Positions 10,860 through 21,269 of a stretch of DNA of 42,792 nucleotides are shown one piece after another. The position numbers and the translations under genes were made by a program. The notes under the pieces are model-generated. The model saw only the letters and a program-made list of their open reading frames with translations. It was not told the origin of the DNA and did not search any database. Where the stretch lies: NCBI GenBank assembly GCA_009602735.1, contig WELA01000805.1, positions 43,346 to 86,137 on the forward strand, given 5' to 3'. This DNA comes from Mesotaenium endlicherianum. Its lineage: Eukaryota; Streptophyta; Zygnematophyceae; Zygnematales; Mesotaeniaceae. The stretch's first letter is position 1; every line of letters begins with the position of its first letter.

Positions 10860-12950
10860 TCATCTCTCTCTCAGCCTCCCCTTTCGTGGTCTTGCCTTAA
10901 TTTGCTTCCAATTGACTTGCAGTTTGTTTGTCCGTCGCCTCTCATCCTGTCTCTCTTGCACTTCTGAGGTTGGGGCTGCCATGTGCGCTCGCTTTCCTGG
11001 TGCGCTGTCAACTAGCTCGATGCTTGGTCTGCCCCTGTTCTCTTCTGGATCAGAGTTAGCTGCCACCCTGAGCTGGCAAGTCCAGTGCGTGGCTGTTGCG
11101 ACTTACGAGGAGGAGCGGTAGACAGCGGCGGCGCTCAAGCTGGTGCCGCCTGCGGCATGTAGCTTGCCCTCCCTGCCGCCCACATGTTGCCGCCAGGCGC
11201 TCATTCTCGCTCCCAGGCGTGTTGGGCGCATCGCTGCCCCCGCTCATGTCTAAGTCGTTTTTTGCATGTTGGACACCTAGGCGCGCAGGCCGAACGAGCA
11301 CGTGGGTGCTTGTGGTAAGGAGTGGGCTTTGTGCGGCAGGGTCGCACGTGGGATCGCTCTCACAGCGCCGCGAAGTTGCTCCTGCTCGTGGGCGGGAGGG
11401 GTCTGGTGTCAGTCCTCGGGGCTTATAGCTGGGAGCCGTGCGGGCGCTGTAGGGCATTGAATGCGCTCTTTCTGTGGCTGCCAGCTGGCCTGCAACCGTG
11501 CTGCAGCCTGCCCTTCTCGTCGCCCAAGTCCTTCAGTCTTCAGGTGTGTTTGTGCGAGCGTATGTATGCGTGTTAAACGTGAATTTGCAGGAAATGCAAT
11601 GCCCCTTAGTCTTCCAGTGCTCATGCCTCAGATCTTCTGCTGAGTGCTTATTGACAGGCATATGCCTGAGCATTTCCTGTTGGTGCCCTTGCAAGTCAGT
11701 GGCAGTACAGACTGAGTTCTTGCAACAAAGAAGCTGCCAGCTAACTCGCTCCTCTTGAGGTCGAGCTGCGCAGCGCGCCATGCAGGATTTTTCTCTCTTT
11801 CACTCGGAAAGGGGGATATCAACGTCGCGAAAAAGAAGGCTGTAGGCACAATCGTTGCCCATTCTCGGAGCGCAGGAGGCGGACACATGCGTGCGAAGCG
11901 GCAATTGAGTGGAGGATGCTAGTTCAAACAGGCTGGCGTCCAGATCCAACCTGGGCGGTAGCAGAAAATTATTCGTGTACATTTTAGCTAAAGGACAACA
12001 AAGTAGGATGTGTTTTAGATGAGGGGTATTTCCCTCTAAGTGTTTATTTCTAGCAATACGCTTTCCTTCTTCTTCATCCCTTCTTTTTAAAGTAAAGTTG
12101 ATGAAAGTTGAAGCGTGAATGCTAGTGTTTGAGCAGAAGATTGTATATTTGAGCAGGAAGGCGAGATCAGTAACACTAAGCGAGAAAGAAACGCATTTCG
12201 AAGTAATTTTTAGAGATAGCACAGACGACATATGCAATTACTCCTCTTTGCATCTTCACAATTTTTTGGAATAAGTTACAACTTTATTGATAAGACCGCG
12301 TGTTACAGCACTATATAGGACTCTTATTTTTTATTCTTGCTAAAGCAATGGATAGTGCGCGCCCCTCATATCTTATTGGTGTGCTATCAGCCGCTAAAGT
12401 TGTAGCACTTATTTGCTTCTTTCAGGCCTGAGGGGCAAGTCTGCACGCCCTTGTGGTACCTGTGCATCAATGTTCTAGTGCATGCGAGGTCTAGCTGCAC
12501 ACCTGTCAACGTACCATCAAACTTGACAGTAGGGGCACCAATTGATCGAGCCGTCGGAGAAGCTCGGCTTGCGCCCCTGGTAAATACTTGTTCGTCGTTC
12601 CCATCAAAACCTCTCAACTGATTTTCGCCTCTAAACAACTATACAACACCTTCCAGCTAGGCAAGGCCGGCATCCACAGCATGCAAGGTGTCGCATCAAG
12701 GCTAGGCTGGGGTAGGGCTCACCCCTTACATTGCCTCCTTATTACCTACAAAGAACCCTGAAGACTCCTTGCTGTCAAAGCTAGGGCTTCTAGACCTCCA
12801 ACTGCGCCAATTTCGCACCTTACCCTCTTTTCCTCCCTTACTCCTCCCCCTTGATCCTCATCCTCCCTTTCTCCTTCACCACCCTCGCTGGCAAGGACTC
12901 GCCCATCAAAGGGCATATTTCTTGGAGCTCCATGTCCTCCACCAGCCACC
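10860..12950. other. Mostly non-coding stretch, likely 3' flank of gene A (inverted)
   Basis: GC-rich DNA (10860-11500), then A/T-richer DNA. No convincing gene except a weak LINE-like fragment at 11800-12237. If the inversion interpretation is right, this is downstream of gene A's stop codon at 12957-12955. Confidence 0.4.
11800..12237 (-). pseudogene. Possible non-LTR retrotransposon C-terminal fragment (zf-RVT-like)
   Basis: A 145-codon minus-strand frame contains LKHILLCCPLAKMYTNN, resembling the (E)T..HILF.CP.A..IW signature after the reverse transcriptase of plant LINEs (zf-RVT). The expected preceding CxxC is not intact, no RT or endonuclease motif lies nearby, and no poly-A tail was found. 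This is a family resemblance only. It could be an unrelated frame. Confidence 0.22.
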
Positions 12951-12954
12951 CCCC

Positions 12955-13544
12955 TTAGAGCTTGTGCACCACCTTCAGCTCACAGCTAGGCCGGTACCGA
13001 AAGTGGTACAGATCCATTGCCATGTGTCTGCGCTGCTGTAGCCGCCAAGAACCAGCAGGGACTTCCTCCTCCTCCTCTACCTCCTCCTCCTCCTCCACCA
13101 TCTCCTGGTCCTCCTGGTCCTCCTGGTCGACATCCTCCTTCTCCACGTAGTTGTCCTCCTCCTCCACCTCCTCCTCCTCCTCCTCCTCCTCCTCGTTCTC
13201 CTCGTCGTTGTCCTCCTCCTCCTCGTTGTCCTCCAGCACCACCACCTCCACTTCCATTACATCCACCAACCCCCCTAAGCGCCTGTGAACAATCACACCC
13301 TCGTCTGCGTTAGCAATAATCTCAACCTCCGCAAAAGACGGTGCCGCTGGCGCTGCGCACGGCCTCCTTGCCTGTGCACCCTCTTGGGCTTCGTCATCAG
13401 AGGAGTCGGAGAGAAGGTAAACTATAGGAGGCACCTCCTCCTCCTCCTCCTCCTCCTCCCCCTCCCCCTCCTCCTCCTCCTCCTCCTGCTCCTCCTCCTC
13501 CTCTTCCACCTCCTCCTCCTCCTCCGCCTGGGCAGCTCCAGAAC
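12955..13544 (-). CDS. Host gene A, 3' half: Glu-rich C-terminal exon, cut by LTR at 13545
   Basis: On the minus strand the frame is open from the LTR border to a TAA at 12957-12955. After the 5-bp flank, 13539-12955 is 195 codons including the stop. It begins GAAQAEEEEEVEE, carries VPPIVYLLSDSSDDEAQ (hydrophobic core followed by Ser/Asp/Glu, a strong SUMO-interaction-motif match) and further Glu/Asp blocks, and ends LKVVHKL. There is no ATG at the 5' edge, as expected of an internal fragment. The frame is exactly continuous with the plus-strand block ending at 7238. GAG/GAA repeats make replication slippage likely. Function unknown; nuclear, SUMO-linked binding is inference. Confidence 0.65.
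13060..13525. repeat. Interrupted (CTC/GAG)n tracts within gene A
   Basis: Two dense trinucleotide blocks (about 13060-13240 and 13435-13525) encode the poly-Glu stretches on the minus strand. The poly-Pro, poly-Leu and poly-Gly frames on other strands and phases are artefacts. Confidence 0.85.
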
Positions 13545-14280
13545 TGTAAGGTCATAGATTTATGAAGTGCATTTTTGCGTTTCATGAAAGTATGTTTTGA
13601 TTGTATAGTAGTATAGAATGCATTTTTGTGGTCATTTTGGTATAAATTTCATCAAATTTGGTCAAGTATTGTGAGAGTTACGGATTTCTGAAGTTTAATT
13701 AGTTTTGAGGTCGGTTGACGACTCTCCTTAATTCGCGGTGAGCGCGACCGTCGGATTGACCGACAGCGTCGAGCAATCTGGCCCGTTAGAATGAACTCGA
13801 ACCTTCACGTAAGTTCGGCTGACGCGGAGTGCCGATTAGGTCGATTTACCTAGAAGTTTTGATTTAGCCTAGCGCGAGAATATTCTAGTAATGTCGATGC
13901 ATGTATGTGGACGTCAATTCGGCCCGACACGTCAGATTAGACTGATCTGGCTTGCTCACGAATATTCTGGAAGGGACGATTTGACGAACACTTAGGAAAA
14001 TCCGTAGCTTCCTCCTAGAGAGGAGCGCTTAGGCAGAAAATTATAAATAGGCATAACTTCTTTGTTTCTCATCAATTTTCACTTCTGTAAATTTCTACGG
14101 GATTGTAATGACAAGGCCTTTCATCCTACACCATTTGGGGGCAGTTTCTTGCTACTCAAAATGTTGAGTAATTTTCCTAAGCTTTCTTAGTGATATACCG
14201 CTGCACTCTTTAACATGATTGCAACTAGTTCTTTTCCTCGTGAGTCACTACGCTTCCACTAGGGCACTCTGCCCCTTTCA
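13545..14280 (+). repeat. 5' LTR of chromovirus (LTR family 2)
   Basis: 736 bp, TGTAAGGTCATAG...GCCCCTTTCA, homologous to 7239-7968 in reverse orientation. It is followed after 2 bp by a primer-binding site, which fixes its 3' end. Its 5' flank AGAAC (13540-13544) matches, in reverse complement, the flank of the other LTR. Confidence 0.9.
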
Positions 14281-14282
14281 TC

Positions 14283-14294
14283 TGGTATCAAAGC
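14283..14294 (+). other. Primer-binding site (initiator tRNA-Met)
   Basis: TGGTATCAAAGC starts 2 bp after the LTR, one base from the usual plant TGGTATCAGAGC. Minus-strand cDNA priming site. Confidence 0.85.
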
Positions 14295-14317
14295 ACAGCT
14301 ACTTTGCATATAATATC

Positions 14318-15371
14318 ATGGAGTCGCAGCCGGCAGCTGGAGGAGGCGAACATGTCGAGCATATTGAGCGCGTGGAGCAGACGGCACCACCTTTGTCAAG
14401 GGAGCAAGAAGAGATGCAGGCGATGTTGAGGCAGATGGCAAACGCAATTGGAGAAGAAGTCTACACACAATTTCAACAAAATATGCGCCAGGAGGTGGAG
14501 AGAATGGTGCAAGTTGTTATGGGGAACGCCGCTTCAACGAGTTCGACACCTACACCTGTTGTACCACCAATTCATGTTAACCCAGTGGTGCAACCAGTTA
14601 TTCCACCCGCATCAGGTGTGCGTGCGCCTAAGCCTGAAATTTATACTGGAGAGCGTGGATCGCCGCCTTTTCATCAATGGATTTTTGGAGTGAAGAAGTT
14701 TATGGAGTATTCTGCGCTCACGCCCGACAGGCAAGTCGCCTTTGTCATAACTTTGCTGTAGAAGAGTCCTGGAGCTTGGTATGAACGAGAAGAGCAGCTG
14801 TCTGGAGCACCTGCTACTGTTGATCAGCTATTTGAAGGCTTGAAGAGGCAATTTCAACCTATTGCACCCGAGGCTACTGCTCGAGATCTATTGGTGCCCC
14901 TTCGTCAACGAGGAAGCGTTCAAGAGTATGTATCGCGCTTCAACGAGCTGGTGCTTCAATGTCCATCCATGCACGAATCGGAGATGATGGACAAGTTCAA
15001 GAGGGGACTCAAGCCAACTGTGGCCAAGGAAGTGGCGCTCAAGGACCCTAGCAGTCTTCGAGAAATGATGGCATTGGCAACAAGGGTCGACGCTGTGGAG
15101 TATAGTCAGAGGCAGTGGGGCAGCCACAACTTTGGAGGATATTGACACTTTGGATCTCAAGCGCCAAGCACGAGTGGACAAGGCCCAGTACCTATGGAGT
15201 TGGGACTTGTGCAGTACCAGCGCAGGCAGCAGAATTTCAAGCCAAGAGGACCCTGCTATAATGGCTAGCGCGTGGTGCAGCAACAGGGAGGCTGAAGGAC
15301 ACAGGGCGCGGAACTACGCACCAGGAGAGTCCTCGGGCTGCTTCAGCAGGGACGCGCGAGAGAGAAGCTAG
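14318..15371 (+). pseudogene. gag: Chromovirus gag, inactivated and 3'-truncated
   Basis: The ATG at 14318 is the first after the PBS. The frame encodes a Glu/Gln-rich N-terminus, a Pro-rich linker and the retrotransposon gag core (PKPEIYTGERGSPPFHQWI; later EYVSRFNELVLQCP and MMDKFKRGLKP). Stops interrupt the same frame at 14759 (TAG, where LLQKSPG-type sequence is expected) and at 15143 (TGA), with another TAG in the zinc-knuckle region near 15258. The CCHC knuckle is degraded: only EGHRARNY remains, with the last Cys changed to Tyr, and a frameshift precedes it. PMELG before the knuckle is the usual spacer motif. Element similarity ends near 15371, the probable right edge of the inverted block. 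Confidence 0.88.
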
Positions 15372-17860
15372 CCTGTTTGATCGTACGTTCTTGACCCTTT
15401 TTGGCATTCCTGCTTGCAAGCTTCCTCACAATCAGAGAGGAGAGATGGAGATAGAGAGAGAGGGGGGGGGAGTTTTGCACGTACACTTGCGTGCATACTT
15501 GAAAGCGCAGATGCACCTGCTTGGAAGTGACGAGGATGGAGGTGCCGTGGAATTCGATGCGCCAGGTAGCCATCATGTGCTCTGCCACCGACTCTCTCTG
15601 CTCCACCCTTCCCTCGCGCCCCAGAGACAACAAAAAATCCCATGCGCGGCATGAGTGCTCAGCATCAGTGAGACATTTAGGGTCCAAGTCTCAAGAGGCA
15701 CTGGTAGTGTGTGTCCGTGTGTGTGCGCGCACGTGTGTGAGCGCGTGTACGTACGTCTTTTTGGGAGCGCGTAGACGCGTGTGGGTGGGTGTGCTCACCC
15801 AGCAGCAGGCGGCCGAGGTCGTCGAGGCCTGGCAACGCGCACAGCAGCGCCGCGTTTTGCTCCCTCTTTGCCCTCGCCCCCCCCGCCCCCCACCCACTTC
15901 TTTCCCCACAGTTGCCACGGCCCCATCTTAAGAGCTGCTCCTCCTCCCTGCCTGTCCTGTCCCCTGCGAGCTACCACAGTTGGCTCCCAGAGTCGAGCAA
16001 AAGCACACCAAGTGTCGATAACGCGAGTGAGCACGCGGGCATAATTTGCTGCGCCAGCTGAGCAGCTTTGAGGACTCCATTCAGCCCACGAGGGGCAAGG
16101 TCTCCAAGTGGCGCCTTGCCCTCCCCTTTCCATCTCTTGACAACTCAGGGGCTGCCACCTGTCATGTGAGTGCAGGCCGTTAACGTAGGATGGAGGGAAC
16201 AGGTAGACAGAGTGACCAGGTTGCCTGAAGGTTGAGTGGGAGGCAGACGTTGTCTGCCTGGATGCGGCTAGATTGACAGGTGGCTGCATCAAGTGAACAA
16301 GGCTTCAGCTTTGAGGTGGAGGACTAGGCTCTATATCACGTCAACACATCAACATGGCAAAGGAGGGACTGTGTGATGAGCCTGGGACTAAAAGGGGGCC
16401 GGGAAGGAGGGAGGAGGGGGAAGTAGGAGGAGGAGGAGATGGAGAAGGAGGAGCCTAGAGGGGGCTACGGGGGGCTGCAGGGGGTTGGCGAATGCTTCGG
16501 GGAGGGGCTGGGTAGATGCTTCTGGGCTGGGGGGCGTGGCCCTTGGGGCAGGATCTTGACGGGGCTCCAGCAGGCAAGAGCCCTGAGGGACCTTCTGGGG
16601 GCTGAAGGTGCACAGCCAAGGAGGTTTGTAAACACGCGGTAGAATCCTCATTACTTCCGTATGTGTTCTTGTGAACGGGGTGCTGGTCTCCAGGTGCAGT
16701 ACTAATGTGCGTATGGGGGCAGCGAGTTGAGCTGTACCAAAGTGGACGGAGGGACAGTGCTGGCTGCTGCAACTAGCCTAAGGTTTAAGATGCAGCATAC
16801 TCCAAGCCTTGGCTTGAGCAGGTGTGGGGCTGAGAGAGCTTACCGGCTTGGGCCGTGGCTGTGTGGGGGAGGGGCAGGTCGGCGGGTAGGTGGGCGGGCA
16901 CGGGTGTGCAGGACATACTGGGGCACCAAGCAGAGAGCCGAGAGGTGCTGAGAATCTCTGTGCCGCGCAGCGCCTGCGCGTCCAGCTGGACGTCCAAGAT
17001 CCTCGAGCGCAGAGCCCTGTCAGACCGCGTCCTGTCGCGTGGCAGGGCTGAATCACAAGCAGCAGCTCTCCTTTTGACGAGCGTTTAGAGCATGCCAGGC
17101 ATAAACGCACGCTCAAGATGGAAGTGGGCCTCAAAGAACTTAGTTGAGGGGCGGCATTGTAGAGCGCCCGCAGCCAATGGGCAGCCGGCGGCGCGCCCCC
17201 ACCCATCTGGAGTCATGCAACAACTGACGTGCGCGCTGCATGAGAGGGACCCCTGGAGGCTGCGATTGTACAGAAGCAGCCAGCTTCCCCAGCTAGCTCA
17301 GATCACGCCCCCTCTTCTCACCTGCGCCCGCACACGCACACCGGCAAGCGCGCACGTACGGACGCAGCTTGCACATCTGCACGTACGCCTGCTCGCCTCC
17401 ACATACACACGCATGCTCAGCACAAAGCCCAAACCCTGAACAATGGCAGGTCTTCTTGAACCACCACACTGGGGTGTGCGCGAAGGTAGGCAGACGAGGG
17501 ATGGGGGAAGCTCTCTTTGGGCTTTTTCAGAATTGAATACAATAAAGCAAATCTCTTGCAGGCTATGAGTATCTGATCAAAAGACTTCAGCAGTGCACTC
17601 AACGACCAGATGCTAGCACGGCCTCGACAGCAGGCCAAGGCCAAGTCCCCCCCCGGCCCCCATCTCCCTCCCCCCTCTGGCGCCCATTTGGGAGGTCATT
17701 GCCGGGGCTCGTGCGTGCTTCCAGGAAGGTGCATGGGATATGTTGGGAAGACGAATCAACGAGTAGGAGGAGAAAGCGCAGCAGAAGCAAACTGCAGAAA
17801 CGTCTGGCAGCAGTCGCAGATGCCTGTCCACCTCGACCCACGCACGCGCCCGCAATCTGA
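15372..17860. other. Stretch without recognisable genes; GT-rich and G-rich tracts
   Basis: A GT/GC-rich tract sits near 15705-15795. A purine-rich G-run region at about 16375-16620 has many GGG or GGGG runs and could form G-quadruplexes. Short frames here are low-complexity and lack motifs. Confidence 0.4.
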
Positions 17861-17869
17861 ACTCCGGGA

Positions 17870-18042
17870 ATGGCATCAAACCCTGAACCCTCAACCCTTC
17901 GTAGGGAAAGGCTGCCCCGCTTAGCAGGCCTCTTGGCGGAGGACTCGCGCATGCGTGGGCCCATGTGTCGCGGGTTCCCGGGGATTAGAGCGCGTGGCGC
18001 ACTCGCTGAGTGCACGTGGCCGTCTTCCACTCTGCGCATCAG
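17870..18042 (+). other. Candidate short exon ending CAG|GTGCCATG
   Basis: An ATG at 17870 opens a 58-codon frame to a donor-like CAG|GTGCCATG. Splicing from 18042 to an acceptor at 18328 (TGAGGCAG) would extend it 15 codons to a TGA. I do not recognise it. The same donor-like phrase recurs in the array downstream, so it may be a repeat unit, not a gene. Confidence 0.25.
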
Positions 18043-18866
18043 GTGCCATGCCCCGCCATGCTTCTCTTTCCTGCTCTTTTTCATGGTCGCTCACTTTTTG
18101 CTTATCCTTAATTGCCTGCTGCTTTTACAATTTCTCTGTTTTGCTGCGCCTGTTTTGCCACAGTTGCCCTGTTTGTATTCGCAATTGCTAGTTTACATTC
18201 TCAACAGTCGCCAACTTCGTGCTCTCTTGTGTGCCCCCTCACATGTTGTTTGCTTGCAAGTCTTGTGCCTTTGCTATTTGTTGAGTTTGCAACTTGTTTT
18301 CAACGCTGTTTGATCTTGTGTGAGGCAGGCTCGTGAAAGAGCTGCGTCCGCAGATTTGGCAGCCCTTGCGCCTATGAAGTGAGACTTTTCTTCAAGCACT
18401 TGCATGAGGTACCATGTCCTTTCATCCTCCCTCTTTCCATGTTGTGCTTGTTAGCGAGCACTTGCTGCTGCTCCTCTTTTGGCGTGTGTGTTGTCGACAA
18501 GTATTTGTGACTGCTGCTGTATTGTGCTCCCATGTTTTGTCTGTAGCGCACCTTTCAAGGTTGTATGTTAGTGCTAGCTTCCTTGGCTGGCGTGTGTGTG
18601 TCCTTCAGGAGCACTTGCTGCTTGTCTTTTGTCGTTTACTGTTATTATGCGCTACCATTTGTGATCTGCTGCTCTGGCTTTCCGCCAGCGGCTACCTTCC
18701 ACTTTGCCCGCCCTCTTGTGTATTTGCCTGCTACCAGCTGCTTCAATCACAGCTTTGCGCCTGTTTTGTATCATGTGCGTCAGTGTCCAAGCCGGGGGAA
18801 CGTTGGCAGACTTGCCATCCCGCTTGCTCATCAACGTGGATCCTCTTTCCTCACGCTTTTCAGGTG

Positions 18867-19869
18867 TGCCATGATTTATTGAGTCGAGGTTGACGTACAA
18901 AACCGAGCTCCACTTGTGTGAACCGTCGACCTAGGAAGACTGACTTTGCATTGACCTTACGCATCTATATGTTGACCTTTTCTAGATTTCCAACTCACCA
19001 AAGTGTATCGCGTCAAAGCATCTTCCGAATGGCACCGGTTTCGCGTCATTTGGTCAAGTATCGAGCGAGATATTTGCGATCTAGTCCGCGTCACCTACCG
19101 GCCTCTAGCGGAACTTTCCCAAGGGCCAACTTGTGACTCAATGTCCCCGAAGGTGACATTGTTGGCTCTTCGTGATCCCAAGGACCCCTAGCTTTGTACT
19201 CACAAATCCGCGAGCCCCTTAGACTACATAAGTCTTGCATTTCCATAGTATAAGTGCATCATTGAGGCTATAACTTGGTGCCTGCATCACCTACTCCTAG
19301 AGGAAGCTTCCTCAAGTTCCAGATTCACTTTTGAGGCACTATCTATGTAGAATCACCCAAGGTTAGCTCCACCAATGAGAGACACATAGCATATTCTACG
19401 TGCTTTGCTTTGATTGGTTTGAGTTTTGCTTAGCCTATAGGAGCGCTAGTACATGCCTTGTACACATTAGTGGACGCTGGAGAGCCTTCTAGAGTGACTA
19501 GATGCATTGGATCCGCCGCATACCACGCCGGATTTCCATGAGTATAAGTACAAGAGATGTCTTTAGAGAAACATCTTTTTAGAAGTCCCATTATGCCAGG
19601 TGTAAGTAGCAGAGATTATCAGTAAAGCTTACACTTTTATCTCTTGAGTTTTCAAGACCACTTAGTTACTCTCTTATGAAGAGCAAGCCCTCCTAGCTTC
19701 CAGTCACTTGATGAACTTCACAAGTGGTGAGCAAAGTCACAGCTTATACCCTTGCAGAGGACTACTCTTGAAGATCATGATGTGCTTCCAGTGATCTTTT
19801 GGGCCATACTTCATTAGTTGTATTCCTACCAGTTTAAAATTTTGAGGTGCTCACTCTGGAGAGTACACA
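18867..19869 (+). repeat. Solo LTR (LTR family 1)
   Basis: About 1003 bp, inverted relative to 2061-3054 and roughly 85-90% identical by eye. It starts TGCCATGATTTATTG and is taken to end GAGTACACA. No gag or PBS follows, so it is a solo or fragmentary LTR. No convincing target-site duplication was found (AGGTG on the left, CTCCT on the right). Confidence 0.8.
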
Positions 19870-20569
19870 CTCCTTAATTAAAACATCTGAGACTTGACTC
19901 CCTTTTTGGCTATAAAGCCACATGTATTATAGACTTCATTGCAGCAAAGCCTGCTTGCTTATGATGTGTTGCTTATGCCTATGTTGCGCACTCGACCTCG
20001 TAACGCACGACAGGTGCCATGTCCTTGCCTCCCGTGCACATTGTATTCTCATGCCACTTTTCTCCCACGTGGTAGCGTTGTATTTGTTTGTCCTCAGGCC
20101 CTGCTGGCCTATAGTTTATCTTGTGGATGGCCTGCTGTGTTTGCTTTGGCTGCGCTCCTGCTGGTAGTCTATTCTTGGCGTGCCTGCGTTCCGTCAAGCC
20201 GCCTGCTCCTTATTTTTACATGTCATTATTGTTTTTTAACTTTTGTGAAGCAGGACTAGTTGCAAAAGAGCGAGTCGGCAGCTGCACAACAGCCCACCTC
20301 CGACACGTGCTTTAGGTGCCTTCCCTCCCCCCCTCCAAATTCACTCTTTCTTGCACCAGCTTGTATTGTTTGATGGCCTGTTGCCTCTCCCTTTGTTCTT
20401 TTGTTGCTGTGGCAGCCTGGCCACACTGCCCGCATGTGCCCTCGACTTCTTGTTGGGGGGGGTCTTGTTTTTGTTATCGTCCCATTGCCTGCTGCCTGCT
20501 GCCTGCTGTCATCTGCGTGAGTGTGTCTATTTTGCGCGCCTTGCTTGTTTTGGTTGGGCACGGGTGGCT

Positions 20570-21110
20570 GCAGCATGGCTGCAGCTGCTAGCCCCTGTTT
20601 TGCTTTAGTCGGGGCTGCCTTGCTTGCCCCTGTTGTGCTTTACTCTGGGCTGGCTGGCTGCTGCAGTGCTGCAGCCGCCCGCCCCTTGCTTGCTATGGGC
20701 AAGGCGGGCTGCCAACCCCTTGCTTGTCCTTATTGTGCTTTAATCGAGGCGACCTTGCTTGCCCCTGTTGTGCTTGTTGTGCTTTAGTAGGGGTTGTCTG
20801 GCTGCTGCTGTGCTGCAGCCGCATGCTTTTGTTGGGGCTGTCCGATTGTTGCTGTGTTGTAGCTGCCCCGTGCATGCTTTTTTATGGCTGTTTGGCTGCT
20901 GTTGTGCTGCACCCCCTCGCTTTTGTTGGGGCTGTCTGGTTTCTGCTGTGTTGCAATTGCCCCGTGCATGCTTTTTTATGGCTGTCTGGCTGCTGCTGTG
21001 CTGCAACCGCCCCTTGCATGCTTTTCTCGGGGCTTTCTGGCTGTTGCTGTGCTGCAGCTTCCCCTTGCTGTGCAAGACTGCCCTTGCTGCGCTATTTACA
21101 ACTCTTCCTT
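20570..21110. repeat. Minisatellite, about 48-95 bp period
   Basis: The phrase CCGTGCATGCTTTTTTATGG followed by CTG(T/C)CTGGCTGCTG and CTGCAGC-like sequence recurs near 20868, 20963 and 21011. Related GGCTGCC units extend to both sides. Long frames through it are repeat translations, not genes. Confidence 0.75.
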
Positions 21111-21269
21111 GTGGGTGTATAATATGTGAAGCAGGTCAAGTAGTAAATAGCAAATCGGCAGCACTTGACGCTCGTCGGTGCGCGACTGTCCTCCTACACG
21201 TGCATCAGGTACTTGCCCCCCCCTCCTTCCTCTTTTGTGCACTCTCTTTTTGTGGTGGGATATGTGTCG

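Larger units (their letters stand above)
18043..21220 (+). repeat. Array of pyrimidine-rich intron-like blocks and exon-like modules
   Basis: CT/TG-rich stretches alternate with short modules bounded like exons: acceptors (G)TGAGGCAG or GTGAAGCAG and donors AG|GTGCC, AG|GTACC or AG|GTACT. Modules: 18329-18408, 20254-20315 and 21135-21208. Donor-like ends without a clear partner occur at 18042, 18863 and 20013. The three modules share AGAG/ATAG-C-AATCGGCAGC-like and CACGTGC/CACTTGC segments. The LTR at 18867 sits inside this array. Confidence 0.5.

Noticed and set aside
13017..13585. Poly-Pro, poly-Leu and poly-Gly frames over the CTC tract
   Set aside because: Other-frame readings of the GAG/CTC repeat that encodes poly-Glu on the minus strand.
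2061..19869. Family 1 LTRs as two ends of one inverted insertion
   Set aside because: Flanks do not match (ATGGG against AGGTG or CTCCT), and divergence is much greater than for the family 2 pair.
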